Assembly (NCBI RefSeq): GCF_039521745.1
Contig: NZ_BAAACT010000196.1
DNA: 64,000 nt
Reading direction: 5' to 3' (one strand)
Source of the DNA: Faecalicatena contorta
GTDB taxonomy: Bacteria; Bacillota; Clostridia; Lachnospirales; Lachnospiraceae
Shown here: piece after piece, positions 58,657 to 64,000 of the stretch
Layout of the letters: every line of letters begins with the position of its first letter
Position numbering within the stretch: the first letter of the stretch is position 1
Translations under genes and position numbers: made by a program
The notes under the pieces: generated by a model
What the model saw: only the letters and a program-made list of their open reading frames with translations
Databases searched by the model: none
Told to the model about the DNA's origin: nothing

Positions 58657-59253
58657 ATGGAAGAGCAATTACGAGATGATGAAATAGAGATTGATTTACT
58701 AGAGATAATTCACGCGCTTTGGCGGAAAGCATGGCTGATTATACTCTGCCTGGCTGCCGGAGCTGTGATCGCAGGCGCCGCTACTAAGTTTCTGATGGTG
58801 CCGCAATATACTTCTTCATCTATGATCTATATTTTGACGAAGACAACCAGCGTGACATCTCTGGCTGATATTCAGATGGGGACACAGCTTACGGTTGACT
58901 TTGAGACGCTGGCTACAAGCAGGCCTGTTGTGGAAAATGTAATCGAGGAGCTGAACCTGGATACGACATATGAAGCTCTGGTGAAGACTATTTCTATATC
59001 CAATCCTGCAGACACCCGTATTTTGAAAATCAGTGTGGAGAATCCGGATGCGGAACTGGCAAAAGACATTGCCAACGCGATGGCAAATGCAACTGCTGAC
59101 AGAGTTGCAGAAGTCATGAGTACGGACAAACCGAGCATTGTGGAGGAAGCTGTTGTTTCAGAGGAACCCTCCAGCCCTGTATTAAAAAAGAACGTGGCAA
59201 TAGGCGGGGTGCTTGCGGCATTGATTGCAATTGTTATTATTCATTCGGAATAA
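58657..59253 (+). CDS. Truncated Wzz/YveK-type polysaccharide chain-length protein
   Basis: A 198-residue protein with the Wzz N-terminal pattern EIEIDLLEIIHALWRKAWLIILCL and first helix (about 24-46), an extracellular domain (SSSMIYILTKTT through NAMANATADRVAEVM) and the start of a second helix VAIGGVLAALIAIVII, then HSE and a stop. Complete YveK/CpsC proteins continue past the second helix into a cytosolic tail with ~20-50 more residues that contacts the tyrosine kinase. The abrupt end, followed by AT-rich noncoding DNA, points to a truncated relic of a capsule or exopolysaccharide operon. It may still insert in the membrane. Confidence 0.8.
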   Translation: MEEQLRDDEIEIDLLEIIHALWRKAWLIILCLAAGAVIAGAATKFLMVPQYTSSSMIYILTKTTSVTSLADIQMGTQLTVDFETLATSRPVVENVIEELNLDTTYEALVKTISISNPADTRILKISVENPDAELAKDIANAMANATADRVAEVMSTDKPSIVEEAVVSEEPSSPVLKKNVAIGGVLAALIAIVIIHSE

Positions 59254-59784
59254 ATTTTTATATTGTCTTTTTAATAAAGGGATTTTTATTTAATTTATCA
59301 AAGAATAAGAATATCAGCTTAAAAATATGGAAATACTCTATACAATTGGTGTATTTAAAACACTCCATACATAATATGCATGAGCGTTTATAAACTATAG
59401 AAATCTGAAAACTAGCGAAATATTTTCAATTTTAAGAAATAAAGGTACAATTTTGCATGCCAGACCTAACTTATTAGATCTAATAAAGTTCACATTTCTA
59501 GTACTGCGTTTTAAATTAAAAATGACAGTTGAATTATTTCACGACTTAATGAGATGAACTTGATATATAACACTTTTTGCGTCATACTGTTTAAATACAA
59601 AGATAAACTGTACTTGAAAATAAATCATACAACCATCGGGATTGCTTACCGCCCTATATTATACATAACAGTTTTAAAGAAAATATTAAATGAATAAAAT
59701 ATTCAGGAAAGAATGCAGACCAAAGAGTTGGCAAACCTCCTGCCAATGCAAAAGCAACTAATAATAAGAACTGAGGTATTTTAA
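59254..59784. other. AT-rich gene-free spacer in the decayed polysaccharide region
   Basis: About 530 bp of markedly A/T-rich DNA, unlike its neighbours. I see no open frame over ~60 codons, no terminator with a clear T run and no repeat longer than a few bases. It looks like acquired or decaying sequence at the breakpoint after the truncated wzz. Confidence 0.5.
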
Positions 59785-60270
59785 TTGAGCTATATTATAA
59801 ACGATATTTTATCGGCAATGAATTATTTGCCGATCGGAATTACATGTGGGCTTTTTGCAACAGCAATCGATGTCTTACACAGTCTTATAAAAAACAAAGT
59901 AGTTGATCGTAGAAAGAATATTCTAACATTTTGTCTTATAACCTATCTTGTAGTAGTTCTTTTTATTGCACTGTTTTGCAGGGAACCCGGATCCAGAGAT
60001 ATGATATCCTTGATTCTATTTTCAACATTTGGATCAACGGCCCAGAGTCATGCTTATGTAATTGAAAATATTATTATGCTTATCCCTTTTGGGATTTTAC
60101 TCCCCCTGCTATGGGAACGCATGAGAAATATATGTTTTTGCCTATGGATGGCCTTTATTACAAGCCTGACAATTGAGATGACACAGGTGATTACAAAGAT
60201 GGGGTATGGTCAGACAGATGACGTAATTACCAATGTTCTCGGCGCTATAGTCGGGCTTGGTATATTATAG
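59785..60270 (+). CDS. VanZ-family membrane protein
   Basis: A 161-residue protein with about four helices and the VanZ pattern: VLFIALFCREPGSRD, ENIIMLIPFGILLPLLWERM, ITSLTIEMTQVITKMGYGQTDDVITNVLGAIVG. VanZ proteins are linked to teicoplanin resistance in enterococci but are widespread with unknown function. The start is TTG 59785 with GAGG upstream. The C-terminus is slightly short: the last helix ends at LGIL, and about eleven more in-frame codons follow the TAG. Confidence 0.8.
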   Translation: MSYIINDILSAMNYLPIGITCGLFATAIDVLHSLIKNKVVDRRKNILTFCLITYLVVVLFIALFCREPGSRDMISLILFSTFGSTAQSHAYVIENIIMLIPFGILLPLLWERMRNICFCLWMAFITSLTIEMTQVITKMGYGQTDDVITNVLGAIVGLGIL

Positions 60271-60351
60271 ATCGCGGGAAAAGTAAAACGATACCGGTCA
60301 GCCTAACCTATAGACTGGATTTTAGAAATATGAACTGACCTCTTACAAATA

Positions 60352-60392
60352 AAAAATACGGGCATGTCGGCAATCGACATATCCGTATTTTT
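60352..60392. terminator. Bidirectional terminator between vanZ and the ATPase gene
   Basis: AAATACGG...CCGTATTT stem with an inner ATGTCG/CGACAT pair, A-rich on the left and T-rich on the right, serving both converging genes. Confidence 0.85.
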
Positions 60393-60413
60393 AGTTACTT
60401 CTTTATAAGAAGT

Positions 60414-61820
60414 TTACTCATATATTTTCCTGTTAATATCATTGAAAGAAACAAGCATTGTATCTTTATGCGTCTCTGCATAGTCAGCAACCTGTTCAGT
60501 AAATCCCGATTTAGAAAATAAAATATAATATTTATCTGTATACTGAAATAATTCGCCCCGCTCTTTCAAGAGTTCAATAACATCTAATGCTGCAGGGCTG
60601 TTTCTCCATTTACATTCGCAAAAAAGTGCTCTTGATTCCTGAACGGCCATTATGTCAATTTCCTCCTGCCGTTTTTTAGCCGGGTTATTTCCCCACCAAC
60701 GTCCGCTGTTTCCTATAGGAAAAGGAAGTGTTGTATACACCTCAGGGAGATAAAGATACTGCTGGCAGATTTCTCCAAATACACTCCCCATAAAGTCGCT
60801 AAGCTGGGGCCGTACCAAAGTCTCATAAATTGTCTCACCTATTCCGCGTATAATGCTGCTTAGATTAGGGCGGACGAAACGATACCAAAATAGAAACATG
60901 TTATCATCTAAATGGTAAAGCGTTTTTTTGCTCGATAAACTCTCTGTTATCGGTACCTCTTTACGTACTATACCTAAAGTTATGAGTGAAGATATCTGGT
61001 TGCTGCACCCACTGGTTTCGAGTCCGGTTTTTGTGGCGATCTCATTCATACGGCTTGCACCACTGGCAATTGCAGAAATAATAGAATGATAGGTCGCTGG
61101 CTCTTTCAGCTCCTGCTTCAGCAGATTAGAAGGCTCATCAAATAATCGCCCGCTTTCGTCGAAGAACAAATTAATTATATTTTCATCCATTGACCGGGAC
61201 GAATCAATTCGTGAAAGATATTCAGGAATTCCTCCTGTTACACCATATAAGACTGCCTGTTCTTCTGGTGAATAATTTTCTAACATAGGTCTGAATTCAA
61301 AATAGTTAAATGGATGTATCTTGAACTGCACTGTTCTTCTGCCATACAGAGGACTTTTGTATCCCAGAACTTGCTCTTCCATGAAGCTCATTGACGATCC
61401 GCATAAGATAAGAAATAATTTGCTGTTTTTCCAACATTGATCAATATGGCTTTGTATCATGGATGAAATGGCCGGGTAGGAAGAAGCCAGATAAGGGAAT
61501 TCGTCTATAGCTATTATCAAACGCTCATGTTTTTCACATAAGCTGTCAATATAATCTAATAGTTTTGCAAAATCTGAAAACTCAGGAAAATGCGATTCGA
61601 TTCCTGTATTAGAAAATAATGCCTTAGAAAATCCCTGGAGGTTTTCCTTTTTTGTTCCTTCAATAGCCATGTAATATATGCTATTCTTATCTTTTATAAA
61701 TTCATTAATCAAAGTAGTTTTTCCTACTCGCCTTCTTCCATAAAAAACAGCAAATTCAAACTGGTTACTTTTATATAAAGTGTTTAACTTCTTTAGTTCG
61801 CGTTCTCGTCCAATAAACAT
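60414..61820 (-). CDS. AAA-type ATPase with C-terminal DUF234 nuclease-like domain
   Basis: A 468-residue protein of the archaeal-ATPase/DUF234 family. Walker A GRRRVGKTTLI (about 28-38), Walker B LIIAIDEFPYL, sensor-like LILCGSSMSFME and ITSMARR-type arginine region PLYGRRTVQF; a winged-helix segment (ASRMNEIATKTGLETSGCSNQISSL); and a C-terminal EIDIMAV...CECKW motif reminiscent of PD-(D/E)xK nucleases. Its biological role is unknown; such genes are typical of genomic islands. GAGGAG precedes the ATG. Confidence 0.85.
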   Translation of the reverse strand: MFIGRERELKKLNTLYKSNQFEFAVFYGRRRVGKTTLINEFIKDKNSIYYMAIEGTKKENLQGFSKALFSNTGIESHFPEFSDFAKLLDYIDSLCEKHERLIIAIDEFPYLASSYPAISSMIQSHIDQCWKNSKLFLILCGSSMSFMEEQVLGYKSPLYGRRTVQFKIHPFNYFEFRPMLENYSPEEQAVLYGVTGGIPEYLSRIDSSRSMDENIINLFFDESGRLFDEPSNLLKQELKEPATYHSIISAIASGASRMNEIATKTGLETSGCSNQISSLITLGIVRKEVPITESLSSKKTLYHLDDNMFLFWYRFVRPNLSSIIRGIGETIYETLVRPQLSDFMGSVFGEICQQYLYLPEVYTTLPFPIGNSGRWWGNNPAKKRQEEIDIMAVQESRALFCECKWRNSPAALDVIELLKERGELFQYTDKYYILFSKSGFTEQVADYAETHKDTMLVSFNDINRKIYE

Positions 61821-62004
61821 TGCTATATCTCCTCGTATAATAAAATTTACATTTAAAATTATAACTGGTTCCTAGTCTAAAATTAATTTGGATGTACATT
61901 GCAAAATTACTATTTTATAAATTAGTAATTATAGAATGAGTTTATCATTTTTTTTCATATTGTTCAAGGGTTTTGCTAATACATACGAAATTATTTAGCT
62001 TATA

Positions 62005-62899
62005 ATGGTAGTCGGAAAGACAGATAAGGTCGACACATATATGATTGCTAAAACTCTCATGAGCAGGATTCCTTAAGATTCGTCAGTTTCTACGACCTTG
62101 ATCTTATGGATTTAAAAGCACTCGGTCGCTTTCGCCAAAAAACGATAAAACAACGAACCCGACTTAAAATTCAACTGACAACCTATGTTGATCAGGTGTT
62201 TCCGGAACTGCAGTATTTCTTCAAATCCGGTCTGCATCAGAATGCTGTCTATGCACTTCTTAAAGAAGCACCTTCTCCTAACGAGATTGCTTCCATGCAT
62301 ATGACTCATCTTGCAAATCTGCTCAAAGTAAAACTCATGGACACTTTACAAAAGAGCAGGCCAAAGAGTTAAGAGTTCTGGCACAGAAGTCTGTCGGTGC
62401 AAACGACAGCGCTATATCTATTCAAATAACTCAAACCATTCAACAAATCGAGTTACTGGATAGCCAATTAAATAAGATGGAAGCAGAAATGACGGACATC
62501 ATGAAATTTAATGATTCTGTCATTATGACCATTCCTAGTATCGGATACATAAATGGTGGAATGATTCTTGGCGAAATAGGTGATATTCACCGGGCCTTCG
62601 CTGGACTTGATCCATCCGTATATCAGTCTGGTAACTTCCAGGCTAAGAAAACTCGGATGTCCAAGCGAGGCTCCCGCGTACTAAGATACGCTATCATGAA
62701 TGCAGCTTGGAACGTTGTTAGAAACAACGCCACCTTCGAGACGTACTACAACGCCAAGAGGGCTGAAGGCCGGACTCACTACAATGCCTTGGGGCACTGC
62801 GCCGGCAAGCTTGTCAGAGTCATCTGGAAGATGCTCACTGACGAAGTCGAATTTAACCTCGAATTAGAGGTCTGTTTACTCATTATCGATAGATTTTGA
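62005..62899 (+). pseudogene. Degenerate IS110-family transposase
   Basis: Three frame segments together read as an IS110 transposase lacking the first ~100 residues with the DEDD start: GKTDKVDTYMIAKTLMSRIP (62005-62082), MDLKALGRFRQKTIKQRTRLKIQL... (62106-62372) and the Transposase_20 part MTIPSIGYINGGMILGEIGDIH...MSKRGSRVLRYAIMNAAWNVVRNN (62477-62899). Frameshifts lie near 62080 and 62335. About eight codons seem lost between GDIHR and AFAGLDPS. It is therefore inactive; no terminal inverted repeats are expected for IS110. Confidence 0.85.
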
Positions 62900-63208
62900 A
62901 AAAGCACCCTTAGGGAGCTCTATTAAAGTTACCCTTTTTACCATCGATATAAAAAACAAATTTCTTGCTAATTTATGCTTGACTTTTCATAGCTGGTCTC
63001 CACCTTTTATTAAGAAATAGAAAATGGGTGGATAAATAATCTGATTGAAAAGAGCCAGGAGGGAATCAGCCTTTTGTGTATACAGGGGAATCTATACTGT
63101 TTAATGAGTGTAAAAGTATAAATACAAATAAGGATCCGCTATTGCTAAAGAACATGCTTGAAGAAGAGAATTTGAATAAAACTTAATAAATAAAAAAGAC
63201 AAGAAAAT
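62900..63208. other. Gap with a possible coding relic
   Basis: No gene was called. A 40-odd-codon startless frame (about 63045-63186; KEPGGNQPFVYTGESILFNEC..., ending LEEENLNKT and TAA) could be the end of a lost protein. Otherwise AT-rich with nothing recognisable. Confidence 0.3.
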
Positions 63209-63226
63209 AGCCGCAACTTTGCGGCT
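63209..63226. terminator. Small bidirectional terminator before rfbC
   Basis: AGCCGCA/TGCGGCT over a 4-nt loop, with AAAAT on the left and GATTTTA on the right. Confidence 0.6.
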
Positions 63227-63321
63227 GATTTTACTTTCTGTGATTATGTACTTACTGTCTATCAAATATCCAAACCAGCGAATAAGGATGTAAATAAAGA
63301 TCTATAAGTTTCAGGGGGCCC

Positions 63322-63930
63322 CTAAAACTTAAAAGTCCCCCGAAACCCATCCCACATCTGATCTTTCTCACTCAATATAAGCCCAGTCCCGTCTTCCAGC
63401 CGATACCCGTCAGCGGAAGCGCTGCCCCTATACTCGCCGGCCACCTGCGGCCAACAGATGCCGATCTCCGGGTCATTCCATGCAAGCCCGCCTTCATCGC
63501 CGGGGTGATAGAAATCCGTACATTTATAACAGAACTCTGCAACATCAGAAAGTACCAAAAATCCGTGTGCAAAGCCTTCCGGTATATAAAACTGCTTTTT
63601 ATTTTCTTCGGTCAGCTCAACACCAAACCATTTGCCATAAGTTTCGGATTCGCTCCGCAGGTCAACGGCAACATCAAATACATGCCCCTTAATGACCCTT
63701 ACCAGTTTTCCCTGGGGATATTCCTTCTGGTAATGGAGCCCGCGCAGTACGCCTTTGCTTGAACTGGACTGGTTATCCTGCACAAAATTCATGGCCAGAC
63801 CTGCATCCTCCATATCCTTCTGGTTGTAAGTTTCCATAAAATATCCCCTGGAATCGCCGTGGACGGCAGGTTCGATGATACAGAGCCCATGGATGCCGCC
63901 AACATTCTTTTCTACTTTAATCTGTCCCAT
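63322..63930 (-). CDS. rfbC: dTDP-4-dehydrorhamnose 3,5-epimerase
   Basis: A 202-residue RmlC cupin enzyme epimerising dTDP-4-keto-6-deoxyglucose on the way to dTDP-rhamnose. Conserved motifs: DSRGYFMETYNQKDME, FVQDNQSSSSKGVLRGLHYQ (catalytic His), GKLVRVIKGHVFDVAVDLR, IPEGFAHGFLVLSD (Tyr/Asp pair region CYKCTDFYHPGDEGGLAWNDPEIGI). Transcribed leftward, probably last gene of an rml operon entering from the right edge. Supports a surface-polysaccharide locus. Confidence 0.94.
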   Translation of the reverse strand: MGQIKVEKNVGGIHGLCIIEPAVHGDSRGYFMETYNQKDMEDAGLAMNFVQDNQSSSSKGVLRGLHYQKEYPQGKLVRVIKGHVFDVAVDLRSESETYGKWFGVELTEENKKQFYIPEGFAHGFLVLSDVAEFCYKCTDFYHPGDEGGLAWNDPEIGICWPQVAGEYRGSASADGYRLEDGTGLILSEKDQMWDGFRGTFKF

Positions 63931-63942
63931 CTTTACCTTGTA

Positions 63943-63966
63943 TGATATTGAGGAAGATCAATATCA
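63943..63966. repeat. Hairpin just upstream of rfbC
   Basis: TGATATTGA and TCAATATCA form perfect 9-bp arms over 6 nt, 12 bp upstream of the rfbC start on the minus strand. Confidence 0.5.
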
Positions 63967-64000
63967 CATCTTTCCTTTCTTTTTAATATCGTGGTTCAAT

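Overview
The window looks like a chromosomal segment of a gut-type Clostridia, most likely Lachnospiraceae. The reasons are mid GC by eye, strong AGGAGG-type ribosome binding sites with some TTG/GTG starts, a LysRS with a C-terminal tRNA-binding domain, a DUF6145-like gene overlapping coaX, a BMP/Nup nucleoside importer, OtnK/OtnC and LarA-type enzymes, and GH116/GH13 glycosidases. A [Clostridium] scindens/hylemonae-like relative would fit, but species cannot be settled from the sequence alone. No rRNA, tRNA or CRISPR array was seen.

Layout. 1-3.5 kb: the C-terminus of an Asn/Gly-rich surface protein, the KtrB-KtrA potassium system, a MITE-like insertion at the ktrA stop codon, and an rRNA methyltransferase. 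3.7-6.7 kb: SatD followed by a decapitated DUF3307 gene, a TipAL-like MerR regulator with a classic 19-bp-spacer operator promoter, then a ~290-bp giant palindrome. 6.7-14.8 kb: housekeeping genes: a patatin phospholipase reading in frame into ornithine carbamoyltransferase, birA, a DUF6145-like gene, coaX, dusB, greA and lysS. 15.1-30.7 kb: a large nucleoside/pentose utilisation region: deoC-like aldolase, transaldolase-like protein, DUF1097 membrane protein, VOC protein, deoB, Fe-alcohol dehydrogenase, amidohydrolase/deaminase, BMP lipoprotein, nucleoside phosphorylase, NupO ATPase and two permeases (one frameshifted), transketolase and a DeoR regulator. Imported nucleosides would be phosphorolysed, the pentose phosphate isomerised by DeoB, cleaved by DeoC or rearranged by transketolase/transaldolase, and the acetaldehyde reduced by the alcohol dehydrogenase.

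30.8-41.8 kb: a URO-D-family gene divergent from an AraC regulator, then a LacI-controlled sugar ABC importer with GH116 and GH13 glucosidases. 42-50 kb: a GntR-controlled cluster (LarA-like racemase, class III aminotransferase, M20 hydrolase, YfcC-type carrier, OtnK kinase, OtnC decarboxylase) whose combined substrate I cannot assign. It is the best candidate for an undescribed pathway, and a shared operator-like motif recurs in it. 50-58.4 kb: a perfect 50-bp-arm palindrome, a GGDEF diguanylate cyclase, Rrf2/TrxB/TrxA, a hydroxysteroid-dehydrogenase-like SDR with a SnoaL-like partner, and a MerR-regulated ABC-2 exporter. 58.4-64 kb: a decayed polysaccharide/mobile region: truncated Wzz/YveK, AT-rich DNA, VanZ, a DUF234-type ATPase, a broken IS110 transposase and rfbC.

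A running theme is palindromic repeat elements (near 2.6, 6.4, 8.8, 9.9, 12.1, 50.2 and 58.5 kb). Several share sequence blocks, and one carries an apparent 11-bp target-site duplication.
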